Shown here one piece after another: positions 1 through 5,192 of a DNA stretch of 8,749 nt. The notes beneath the pieces were generated by a model. The model did not search any database. It saw nothing but the letters and a program-made list of their open reading frames with translations, and was not told the origin of the DNA. The stretch lies in contig CALWKJ010000046.1 in assembly GCA_944381225.1 (NCBI GenBank), forward strand, positions 1-8,749, written 5' to 3'. Both the position numbers and the translations under genes were made by a program. The stretch comes from an uncultured Clostridia bacterium. GTDB taxonomy: Bacteria > Bacillota > Clostridia > Christensenellales > UBA1242. How positions within the stretch are numbered: the stretch's first letter is position 1; each line of letters begins with the position of its first letter.

Positions 1-427
1 CACAAACAGGGCAGGCTATTTTGTGCTCTTCAATAAAATTTTCCATTTCTTCGTTTGTCATTTTGTCAACTACAACGCCATCAATTTTGTGTTTAGAGCA
101 GTAGTTTTCTATTAAATTATCGGCTCTATGACGAGTTTTACATTCCTTGCAGTCCATTTTTGGGTCGCTAAATGATGTTGTGTGTCCACTTGCCTCCCAA
201 ACTTTTGAATTCATTAAAATTGCGGCATCTACTCCAAAAGAATTTTCGCTTTCTTGAACAAATTTTTTCCACCATGCGCGTTTAATGTTGTTTTTTATTT
301 CAACGCCAACTGGACCATAGTCCCATGTGTTGCCCATACCTCCGTAAATTTCGCTACCTTGAAAAATAATTCCCCTAGATTTACACAAACTTACAATTTT
401 ATCCATTGTTACGTTGTTATTTTCCAT
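1..427 (-). CDS. glyQS: Glycyl-tRNA synthetase, single-chain (GlyQS) type, N-terminal 142 residues (partial)
   Basis: This enzyme charges tRNA-Gly with glycine in the cytoplasm. The visible N-terminus reads MENNNVTMDKIVSLCKSRGI, followed by residues 21-45 with the family signature QGSEIYGGMGNTWDYGPVG, then the RAWW segment (50-53) that leads into the class II core. Residues 90-108 (DPKMDCKECKTRHRADNLI) and the terminal CPVC (139-142) supply two Cys pairs, C93/C96 and C139/C142, which look like the zinc-type insertion of the alpha2 GlyRS family. The remaining core and anticodon-binding domain lie beyond the left edge. The start is the ATG at 427-425: an in-frame TAA lies three codons upstream, so no earlier start is possible. 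The AAGGAGA ribosome site (443-449) is about 15 bases away, which is rather long. It is divergent from the membrane-protein gene at 625. No T-box leader is visible. Identification is secure. Confidence 0.95.
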   Translation of the reverse strand, partial: MENNNVTMDKIVSLCKSRGIIFQGSEIYGGMGNTWDYGPVGVEIKNNIKRAWWKKFVQESENSFGVDAAILMNSKVWEASGHTTSFSDPKMDCKECKTRHRADNLIENYCSKHKIDGVVVDKMTNEEMENFIEEHKIACPVC

Positions 428-454
428 GTTTTTTTATTGATTTCTCCTTATTAA

Positions 455-471
455 TTTGTTTTAAAAACAAA
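455..471. repeat. 8-bp inverted repeat in the glyQS leader
   Basis: TTTGTTTT and AAAACAAA flank a single central base, giving a perfect dyad between the glyQS promoter and its ribosome binding site. It could be a weak RNA hairpin or an operator. In DNA this AT-rich it may also be chance, and nothing else supports a function. Confidence 0.3.
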
Positions 472-499
472 GTTATTATTATAAAATTAAAGCAATAAT

Positions 500-528
500 A
501 ATTTAAAACTTTTTGTTTGTTTTGTCAA
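500..528 (-). promoter_or_regulatory. Predicted sigma-A promoter of glyQS
   Basis: Read on the minus strand, a perfect TTGACA -35 box (528-523) is followed after exactly 17 bases by TAAATT (505-500), a 4/6 match to the -10 consensus. This predicts transcription starting near 493 and a 5' leader of about 65 bases. That leader is too short for a T-box element, which often controls glycyl-tRNA synthetase genes in Bacillota. Confidence 0.6.
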
Positions 529-556
529 TTATATACAATTAAAAAACGCCCAACGT

Positions 557-575
557 TTAATTTTATTAAAATTAA
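557..575. repeat. 9-bp inverted repeat next to the divergent promoters
   Basis: TTAATTTTA and TAAAATTAA flank a single T at 566, a perfect dyad that ends exactly where the predicted -35 box of the gene at 625 begins. Its position would suit an operator for a dimeric regulator. The all-AT composition makes a chance origin plausible. Confidence 0.35.
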
Positions 576-604
576 TAGACGAAATTAATCTTAAATGTTA
601 TCAT
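576..604 (+). promoter_or_regulatory. Predicted extended -10 promoter of the membrane protein at 625
   Basis: TAGACG (576-581, 4/6) is followed after 17 bases by TATCAT (599-604, 5/6). The -10 box carries an upstream TG at 596-597, forming an extended -10 element that can compensate for the weak -35. The predicted start near 611 lies only a few bases before the AAGGAG ribosome site at 614-619, so the leader would be very short. Confidence 0.45.
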
Positions 605-624
605 ATATTACATAAGGAGATTTT

Positions 625-1074
625 ATGAATAGAAAAAAACTTCAATTAGGACTAATGTTTGGCGTGTTTTTTGTTGCTTATTTAACTGTTTTGTTTTTGG
701 TTGCCAAAACATTTTACACATCTTTTTGGGTGTCGTTTATTTTTGTTGTTCTTGCTTTTATTTTTACAACAATCGGTTTTTTCTTTGTTTCAAACGAACA
801 GCGAAAAAAACAAGTTGTTGGTATGCCTGTTACGGTTATGACGGCAATGTATTTTGTTGTTGAATTTATTTTGGGAACAATATTAATGTTTTTTGATATT
901 CAATTTGTTTGGAGTTTTGTTCCACAATTTATTTTGTTTGTTTTGTTTATTTTGTGTTTCATTCCTGCAATGCTTAGCGAAAATAATTACAAAACAACAA
1001 ATGAAAAGGTTGAAAAAATAGATGTTAAACGCGAAATACAAAATGCAAAAACAGAAGATGACAATAATAAGTAA
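625..1074 (+). CDS. Small four-helix integral membrane protein, unknown function
   Basis: I do not recognise a family. The 149-residue protein starts with a short basic stretch (MNRKK) and has four strongly hydrophobic segments at roughly residues 9-30, 32-55, 69-90 and 93-115, rich in Phe, Val and Ile. A polar, charged tail of about 30 residues (ENNYKTTNEKVEKIDVKREI and onward) follows and is likely cytoplasmic. The basic N-terminus and the loop NEQRKK near residues 57-62 suggest both termini are inside. There is no cleavable signal peptide, catalytic motif or metal site to suggest a role. The ATG has a good AAGGAG site five bases upstream. The gene stands alone between a predicted promoter and a strong terminator. 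It resembles the membrane protein at 4574 in size and topology, but no shared sequence motif is apparent. The gene is probably real; its function is unknown. Confidence 0.8.
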   Translation: MNRKKLQLGLMFGVFFVAYLTVLFLVAKTFYTSFWVSFIFVVLAFIFTTIGFFFVSNEQRKKQVVGMPVTVMTAMYFVVEFILGTILMFFDIQFVWSFVPQFILFVLFILCFIPAMLSENNYKTTNEKVEKIDVKREIQNAKTEDDNNK

Positions 1075-1090
1075 TTTAAAAAAGCGTTTT

Positions 1091-1129
1091 AAAATAGCAA
1101 AGCAAAATTTGTTTTGCTATTTTTATTTT
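1091..1129 (+). terminator. Intrinsic terminator after the membrane-protein gene
   Basis: The arm at 1091-1102 pairs without a gap with 1112-1123 (AAAATAGCAAAG against TTTTGCTATTTT, one G-U pair), and the inner CAAA/TTTG bases can extend it. The run TTTTTATTTT follows. The right-arm sequence TTTTGCTATT recurs 14 bases further on (1126-1135), so the left arm has two possible partners. The hairpin lies 17 bases after the stop codon. Confidence 0.7.
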
Positions 1130-1133
1130 GCTA

Positions 1134-1162
1134 TTGAAATTAAATAATTATTGTGTTAAAAT
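1134..1162 (+). promoter_or_regulatory. Predicted sigma-A promoter of the zinc-ribbon/PHP operon
   Basis: TTGAAA (1134-1139, 5/6) and TAAAAT (1157-1162, 5/6) are separated by exactly 17 bases, a strong vegetative-type promoter. Its -35 box begins within the last bases of the repeated terminator arm of the upstream unit. Transcription should start near 1169, about 45 bases before the GTG start codon. Confidence 0.65.
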
Positions 1163-1213
1163 GCTAATGAAAACAAATAATAATTTACAAAGCCACAAGT
1201 TGGAGGTACGCGC

Positions 1214-1897
1214 GTGAACTGTAAATACTATACAAAAATTTGTGCAAGATGTAAAAAAAGTGATGACTATATTGTTTTTGATAGAAATTGCACAACTGAT
1301 TACAATCTTGAAAATTATGAAAATTATGTAAATTTTGATTTACAACAATGTCCATTTTGTGGATATATTTCTGATGACATTGAAAAAGGTTACACAATGC
1401 AAACAGAAGAAACAATAAAGTCAAAAGAGTATGAATATCTTTATAAATATTCTTATTTGCAACCAAGTCAAAAGGCTATAAATAAAAATTTCTTAGTTTC
1501 TTATCCTGCCAATTTATATGAATGTTATTCTTTAGTTTTATTTAATAATAAAGACTATAAAAACGCAACAAGGGCTTTGTTTAAAACTGTGCTTTTAAAA
1601 GAAACTCTTGTAAACAGATTTACACATCAAATGGAAGAAGATATTGAAGATTTAACAAATGAAGAAATAGCTCAATTTAAAAGTTTAATCAAATCATTAA
1701 ACGACAGCATATACAAAAATATTGAAACTATTTTAAACATGTCAAAAAATTTTGAAAATGATATTTTTACAAATTTAATATATGTAGAGTGCCTAATTAA
1801 ATTAAACAAAATGCAACATGCAAATCAATTACTTACAAAACTAAAATCTAAATTGAATTGCGATTTATTAGCTTACTTGCAAAATAAAATTAACTAA
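1214..1897 (+). CDS. DUF2225-like protein: N-terminal zinc ribbon plus TPR-like helical region
   Basis: This is a 227-residue cytoplasmic protein of unknown role. The N-terminal 50 residues hold a probable zinc ribbon with knuckles C10-x2-C13 (CARC) and C46-P-F-C49-G-Y; C3 and C26 are extra cysteines. The spacing, the Asp-rich Tyr-containing stretch between the knuckles and the CPxCGY ending resemble DUF2225 proteins. From about residue 60 the sequence is helical, and ECYSLVLFNNKDYKNATRAL (about 103-122) resembles the tetratricopeptide-type helices of that family. A second helical hairpin lies at about 165-220. The start is GTG, chosen because TGGAGG (1201-1206) sits seven bases upstream and because translation from there keeps the first cysteines. 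Its TAA stop forms part of the ribosome site of the PHP gene nine bases downstream, so the two are almost certainly co-transcribed. The family link is by motif only. Confidence 0.75.
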   Translation: MNCKYYTKICARCKKSDDYIVFDRNCTTDYNLENYENYVNFDLQQCPFCGYISDDIEKGYTMQTEETIKSKEYEYLYKYSYLQPSQKAINKNFLVSYPANLYECYSLVLFNNKDYKNATRALFKTVLLKETLVNRFTHQMEEDIEDLTNEEIAQFKSLIKSLNDSIYKNIETILNMSKNFENDIFTNLIYVECLIKLNKMQHANQLLTKLKSKLNCDLLAYLQNKIN

Positions 1898-1906
1898 GGA
1901 GAAAAT

Positions 1907-3349
1907 ATGAAAGAATACGCTTTTGTTGATTTGCATATACACACTGTTCATTCTTATGAAGACGGAGCAGATTTAAAAGTTGAAGAACTTTTAGATATAT
2001 TATCTGCTATGGCAGAAAAAGAGGATAAGGACATTTGTTTTTCAATAACCGACCATGAAAATATTTTGGGTTGCATTGAAGCATATAATCTCATTAAAAG
2101 CAATCCGCAAAAGTATTCAAAGCTTAAATTTATTCCGGGCATAGAGTGCAACACAAGTTTAAAAGATTTGGAATTAAACTCAGAAGGTCACTCAGTTTTT
2201 AGAAAATGCCATTTGCTTGCCTATGATTATAATTTAAACGATAAAAACCTTTTATCTTATTCAAAGATATCCCACCTTACAGTTTCAGAAAATGGCAAAA
2301 AGTCAATAATTGGAAAATTAATTATTAGTGCCAAAAACAAACTTGAAGAGTTGCACAACGAAGAAATTCCGTTTAATTATTTATTAGACTGTTGTAATTT
2401 TAGCACTTATGATGATGTAAGAAATGTTTTTTTGAATATATGTTCAAAGTATTATCAAGAAGATTTTAACGCGCTTAGCAAACAATTAAATGATGAATTT
2501 CCACCACAGTTTAATGTTGGAAAAAATGCTTTGGCAAAAGGCAAAGTAAGCATTTTGCAATTAATAAGAATGATAAAATCTGCAGGTGGAAAAGTTGGAA
2601 TTGCGCATGGAAAAACCATTGACATGAAAAATGTTTCAAAAAAAGATTTAGACTTTTGCGTTTTTCAAAAATTTGTTGAAACATTACAAGACAAATCAAA
2701 CAACGCTTTGGATTTTGTTGAATTATTTCATAATTGCAATATGTCACGTTACATTTTTTCAAAAATTTACGAAACGGCAAAAAAATACAATTTATACTTA
2801 ACTGTTGGCTCCGATTTTCATGGAACTCGTTTGCATCCAGATTCTGGAATTTCAAAATATTTTAGCCGGTCATTTAACTATTTTGCAAATGAAAGAAATT
2901 CAAACAACGCCGAAATTGAAAGCAGTAAAACGTGCTTAATAACCGGCTTGCCATTTGTTGACGACACAATAAACAAACCAAAGGTGTCTTACAATAAGCA
3001 AGATTTTATTTGCAGAGGTCCATCAAAAGAGCAGTTGTCATATCAAGACGCTTTACAAATTTTAGACAAAGCAAAAATTTGGGAAATGCAAGAAAAGTAC
3101 AAAGCGACAGAACAAAGTGCGCCAACAGCAAACAAAATGTCCTTTAAAGAAAATGAAACTTGCAATATAGAAAAAAATAAACAAAAAAATATTCAACACA
3201 AAAAAGTTGAAAAATATATAAATTACAAAAAAGATAAATATATTAAAAATTACGACACAAAAGACCTTAAAAATAATGACAAAAAATATAAAACTAAAAA
3301 GAAATTTACCAAAAATATGAAATATGACGAAGAAAATTGTTACTGTTAA
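1907..3349 (+). CDS. PHP-domain metal-dependent phosphoesterase with lysine-rich C-terminal tail
   Basis: This is a 480-residue putative hydrolase of the PHP superfamily, which cleaves phosphoester bonds in nucleotides, nucleic acids or small phosphates with a cluster of divalent metals. The metal-ligand motifs appear in order: DLHIHTVHS (H10, H12), SITDHEN (D49, H50), GIECN (E80), CHLLAY (H102), GIAHGK (H234) and GSDFHG (D303, H305), so the active site looks complete. About 130 residues separate H102 from H234, a cap-like insertion similar in position to that of YciV/COG0613-type enzymes. Residues 411-480 are low-complexity, with 21 Lys in 70 residues plus many Asn and Tyr, and end in CYC; this basic tail may bind nucleic acid. 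It is the second gene of an operon with the zinc-ribbon protein (9-base gap, TAAGGAGA site). No clear terminator follows. The substrate cannot be told; histidinol phosphatase is unlikely because no his genes are nearby. Confidence 0.85.
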   Translation: MKEYAFVDLHIHTVHSYEDGADLKVEELLDILSAMAEKEDKDICFSITDHENILGCIEAYNLIKSNPQKYSKLKFIPGIECNTSLKDLELNSEGHSVFRKCHLLAYDYNLNDKNLLSYSKISHLTVSENGKKSIIGKLIISAKNKLEELHNEEIPFNYLLDCCNFSTYDDVRNVFLNICSKYYQEDFNALSKQLNDEFPPQFNVGKNALAKGKVSILQLIRMIKSAGGKVGIAHGKTIDMKNVSKKDLDFCVFQKFVETLQDKSNNALDFVELFHNCNMSRYIFSKIYETAKKYNLYLTVGSDFHGTRLHPDSGISKYFSRSFNYFANERNSNNAEIESSKTCLITGLPFVDDTINKPKVSYNKQDFICRGPSKEQLSYQDALQILDKAKIWEMQEKYKATEQSAPTANKMSFKENETCNIEKNKQKNIQHKKVEKYINYKKDKYIKNYDTKDLKNNDKKYKTKKKFTKNMKYDEENCYC

Positions 3350-3358
3350 CAAAAACAG

Positions 3359-3387
3359 TTGACACGTCGCTATAAATGTGTTATTCT
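3359..3387 (+). promoter_or_regulatory. Predicted strong promoter of rplJ-rplL
   Basis: A perfect TTGACA (3359-3364) and TATTCT (3382-3387, 4/6) lie 17 bases apart, with TGTG just upstream of the -10 box as in strong Bacillota promoters. The -35 box begins only ten bases after the PHP stop codon. Transcription should start near 3394 and produce a leader of about 165 bases. Confidence 0.7.
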
Positions 3388-3393
3388 TATCCC

Positions 3394-3525
3394 GTTAATT
3401 AAATAATGTCCTTTTCCAAAGACAGCAAGTGAATTTTCGTAAACAACATTGTGTTGTGCTTGCCGAGGCAAAGTTTAGATTGGTGTTTGAGTCCTTTCGG
3501 CTTGCTTTGGCCTAAAGGATTTTTT
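3394..3525 (+). ncRNA. Ribosomal protein L10 leader (autoregulatory cis-RNA)
   Basis: This 5' leader folds into the structure bound by free L10 (with L12), which mimics the L10 site on 23S rRNA and feeds back on rplJ-rplL expression. Characteristic sequence is visible: CCAAAGACAGCAAG at 3416-3429 and CTTGCCGAGG at 3459-3468. Pairings that can be read are the closing CCAA (3416-3419) with TTGG (3480-3483), GCAAG (3425-3429) with CTTGC (3459-3463), and the apical ACAACA (3443-3448) with TGTTGT (3452-3457). The AGACAG/CCGAGG internal loop is the expected kink-turn-like binding site. A terminator hairpin completes the leader at 3492-3525. The position directly upstream of rplJ confirms the call. 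Confidence 0.85.
3492..3525 (+). terminator. Attenuator hairpin of the L10 leader
   Basis: TCCTTT (3492-3497) pairs with AAAGGA (3514-3519). After a C/T mismatch, GGC pairs with GCC, and six T residues follow (3520-3525). It lies 35 bases before the rplJ start, so it should abort transcription when L10 is in excess. A competing pairing of AGGCAAAG (3466-3473) with CTTTGGCCT (3505-3513, one bulged G) would disrupt the right arm and could act as an antiterminator. That switch is inferred. Confidence 0.7.
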
Positions 3526-3560
3526 AATTAAAACATACAAATCTAAAAAGGAGGGCAAAA

Positions 3561-4046
3561 ATGAGTGCAAATTTAAAAGCAAAACAAGAGCTTGTTGAAG
3601 AAATAAAACAAAAACTTCAAAAAGCAAAAACAGTTGTTTTTGTTGATTATCGTGGTCTTACAGTTGCACAAGACACAAAACTTCGTGCTGACTTTAGAAA
3701 AAGTGGCGCAGAGTATAAGGTTTACAAAAACAGGCTTGTTTTAAGAGCGTTAAACGAACTTGGATACACTGGTTGCGAAAGTCAACTAGAAGGAACAAAC
3801 GCAGTTGCATTTGGATATGATGACGAATTGGCACCTGCAAAATTAGTGTTTAACATGTCTAGCGATAAATGTGAATTCCCAATTAAATTTGGTATTTACA
3901 ACAATTCGCTTGTAGATGCAGAAGCTGTTAAAAAACTTGCCAAAATACCATCAAGAGAAGTATTGCTTGCTCAACTTGTTGGCATGTTATCTTCACCTAT
4001 GAGAGGTTTGGCTGTTTGTTTAAAAGCTATTGCAGATAAAAAATAA
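3561..4046 (+). CDS. rplJ: 50S ribosomal protein L10
   Basis: L10 is the base of the ribosomal stalk. Its N-terminal domain binds 23S rRNA beside L11, and its C-terminal helix carries L7/L12 dimers that recruit translation GTPases. The 161-residue length is normal, slightly short. Family hallmarks are the N-terminal helix (KQELVEEIKQKLQKAKTVVF), the conserved DYRGLTVAQDTKLR (about residues 29-42) and EYKVYKNRL (about 51-59). The C-terminal PSREVLLAQLVGMLSSPMRG and LAVCLKAIADKK form the L12-binding helix. The ATG has a strong AAGGAGGG site (3548-3555) five bases upstream. Expression is probably controlled by the L10 leader directly upstream. rplL follows after 25 bases with no terminator between. 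Neither rplA/rplK upstream nor rpoB downstream is present, which is unusual for this gene. Confidence 0.97.
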   Translation: MSANLKAKQELVEEIKQKLQKAKTVVFVDYRGLTVAQDTKLRADFRKSGAEYKVYKNRLVLRALNELGYTGCESQLEGTNAVAFGYDDELAPAKLVFNMSSDKCEFPIKFGIYNNSLVDAEAVKKLAKIPSREVLLAQLVGMLSSPMRGLAVCLKAIADKK

Positions 4047-4071
4047 AAAAATAAAAAAGGAAGTGAAAATT

Positions 4072-4443
4072 ATGGCAGATTTAAATAAATTTGTAGAAGA
4101 AGTTAAAGGTCTTAGCGTTGTTGAACTTAATGACCTTGTAAAAATGTTAGAAGAAGAATTTGGCGTTAGTGCAGCTGCAGCAGTTGTTGCAGGTGGAGCA
4201 CAAACAGGCGCAGCAGCTCAAGCCGAAGAAAAAACAGAATTTACTGTTGTTTTAAAAGAAGCTGGCGCAAACAAAATTGCTGTTATTAAAGCAGTAAGAG
4301 AAATAACAGGTCTTGGACTTGGAGAAGCAAAAGCAGTTGTTGATGGAGCTCCTGCTAATGTTAAAGAAAATGTTCCAGCAGAAGAAGCAAAAGCAATGGA
4401 AGCAAAACTTAAAGAAGCTGGCGCAGTTGTTGAACTTAAATAA
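4072..4443 (+). CDS. rplL: 50S ribosomal protein L7/L12
   Basis: L7/L12 is the multicopy stalk protein that binds L10 and stimulates elongation and release factor GTPases. The 123-residue product is a normal length. It shows the N-terminal dimerisation helices (ADLNKFVEEVKGLSVVELND and on to EEFGVSAAAA), then an Ala/Gly-rich hinge with AGGAQTGAAAQA (about residues 43-54). The C-terminal globular domain has the invariant EKTEFTVVLKEAGANKIAVI and GLGLGEAKAVVDGAP blocks. The start is the ATG at 4072 because MADLNKFVEEV is the conserved N-terminus and AAGGAAG lies upstream; an in-frame ATG at 4030 inside rplJ is too early. It is co-transcribed with rplJ under L10-leader control and ends at a strong hairpin. 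Stop TAA. Confidence 0.97.
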   Translation: MADLNKFVEEVKGLSVVELNDLVKMLEEEFGVSAAAAVVAGGAQTGAAAQAEEKTEFTVVLKEAGANKIAVIKAVREITGLGLGEAKAVVDGAPANVKENVPAEEAKAMEAKLKEAGAVVELK

Positions 4444-4470
4444 TTTAGCGATTAAAGATTTGTATGTAAA

Positions 4471-4499
4471 AAAATACTGGCTAACCCCAGTATTTTTTT
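4471..4499 (+). terminator. Intrinsic terminator of the rplJ-rplL operon
   Basis: A perfect 10-bp stem pairs AAAATACTGG (4471-4480) with CCAGTATTTT (4487-4496) around a six-base loop, followed by more T residues. It sits 27 bases after the rplL stop. The A-run on the left arm could also let it work weakly in the opposite direction. Confidence 0.85.
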
Positions 4500-4526
4500 A
4501 TTGCAAAACGTATTTACTTGTTTTTA

Positions 4527-4555
4527 TTGACACAATCGTTCATATTTTGTATCCT
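4527..4555 (+). promoter_or_regulatory. Predicted sigma-A promoter of the membrane protein at 4574
   Basis: A perfect TTGACA (4527-4532) and TATCCT (4550-4555, 4/6) lie 17 bases apart. The predicted start near 4562 coincides with the beginning of the TAGGAGGG ribosome site (4561-4568), so the mRNA would begin essentially at its Shine-Dalgarno sequence. Confidence 0.6.
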
Positions 4556-4573
4556 ATATCTAGGAGGGAATAT

Positions 4574-5068
4574 ATGAAAACCAAAAAACTTGTTTTAAAT
4601 ATTTTTGCTTTGCTTGGGCTTGTTCTTTTAATTTTGCCAATGTTTTTAGCAATGTATGCACCTTCAATTATTGCCAATGGCGAAATTGCAAAATTATTCA
4701 CTATTAAAATTTTTGGTGATTGGGGGCTTGCACAACCGGATAACCTGTTTTTTGCAACACTAACTGATATCTTTGCAGTTGTAATGCTTTGCTTTGCTGC
4801 AACATATTTAGTTTTGTTTATTTTGCAACTTGCAAAAGTTGGGAATGACAAAACTTTAAACAAAGTAAAAAAGTTGTTGGCAGTTTTGACTTTAATTTTA
4901 ACAATTTTAAGTGTGGCAACTTTTGTTGTATTTGCGGTTAGCAACACCACAACTTCTGATTTTATTAAAACAACAAGCACAGTTCTTCCACAAGCAGGTT
5001 CCATTTTGATGGTTGTTGGTGGATTGGTATTTAGTGTTTTTGGCATGGTTGCAAGCAAGAAAAAGTAA
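4574..5068 (+). CDS. Four-helix integral membrane protein, unknown function
   Basis: I do not recognise a family. The 164-residue protein has a basic N-terminus (MKTKK) and hydrophobic segments at about residues 6-28, 65-87, 101-122 and 141-160, ending in a basic SKKK. The positive-inside rule puts both ends in the cytoplasm. The loop between helices 1 and 2 is long (about 36 residues, PSIIANGEIAKLFTIKIFGD and on) and would lie outside; a second outside loop is Ser/Thr-rich (SNTTTSDFIKTTST). Helices are rich in Leu, Val and Ala, with Gly-rich MVVGG in the last. The reading frame stays open upstream to 4313, but that stretch crosses rplL in another frame and the rplL terminator. The ATG at 4574 has an excellent GGAGGG site (4563-4568) and a promoter. 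It is a single-gene unit between rplJL and aspS. Confidence 0.8.
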   Translation: MKTKKLVLNIFALLGLVLLILPMFLAMYAPSIIANGEIAKLFTIKIFGDWGLAQPDNLFFATLTDIFAVVMLCFAATYLVLFILQLAKVGNDKTLNKVKKLLAVLTLILTILSVATFVVFAVSNTTTSDFIKTTSTVLPQAGSILMVVGGLVFSVFGMVASKKK

Positions 5069-5080
5069 AATTTATTTTTT

Positions 5081-5110
5081 AAAAAGACGAATTTAGTTTC
5101 GTCTTTTTTT
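5081..5110 (+). terminator. Intrinsic terminator after the membrane protein at 4574
   Basis: AAAAAGACGAA (5081-5091) pairs perfectly with TTCGTCTTTTT (5098-5108) around a six-base loop, giving an 11-bp stem that runs into further T residues. It begins 12 bases after the stop codon and separates this unit from aspS. Confidence 0.85.
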
Positions 5111-5133
5111 ATTTAAAATATATACTTTAATGA

Positions 5134-5162
5134 TTGATTTTTAAGTGTCTTGTTGATATACT
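5134..5162 (+). promoter_or_regulatory. Predicted sigma-A promoter of aspS
   Basis: TTGATT (5134-5139, 4/6) is followed after 17 bases by TATACT (5157-5162, 5/6). Transcription would start near 5169, about 24 bases before the ATG, leaving no room for a T-box or other leader control. Confidence 0.65.
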
Positions 5163-5192
5163 ATTTTGTAATTAAGCAAAGGAGATAAAATT

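Noticed and set aside
254..454. Plus-strand open frame antisense to the glyQS start
   Set aside because: It lies opposite clearly coding glyQS sequence and its product has no family features.
428..493. T-box riboswitch upstream of glyQS
   Set aside because: The predicted leader is about 65 bases and lacks a T-box sequence, a specifier loop and a terminator.
1185..1466. Minus-strand open frame opposite the zinc-ribbon gene
   Set aside because: It overlaps the GTG-started DUF2225-like gene, whose Cys motifs, ribosome site and promoter are convincing.
3342..3359. Hairpin ACTGTT/AACAGT as terminator of the PHP operon
   Set aside because: The stem is only six pairs, begins inside the coding sequence and has no T-run; it overlaps the rplJ -35 box instead. 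Read-through into rplJ is possible.
4030..4071. Earlier ATG for rplL
   Set aside because: It lies inside rplJ and adds a Lys-rich leader absent from L7/L12; the conserved N-terminus begins at 4072.
4313..4573. N-terminal extension of the membrane protein at 4574
   Set aside because: It runs out of frame through rplL and across the rplL terminator and the gene's own promoter; the ATG at 4574 has an excellent ribosome site.
4540..5058. 172-codon minus-strand open frame
   Set aside because: It mirrors the hydrophobic plus-strand gene at 4574, which has a promoter, ribosome site and terminator in the right places. The antisense frame has none.
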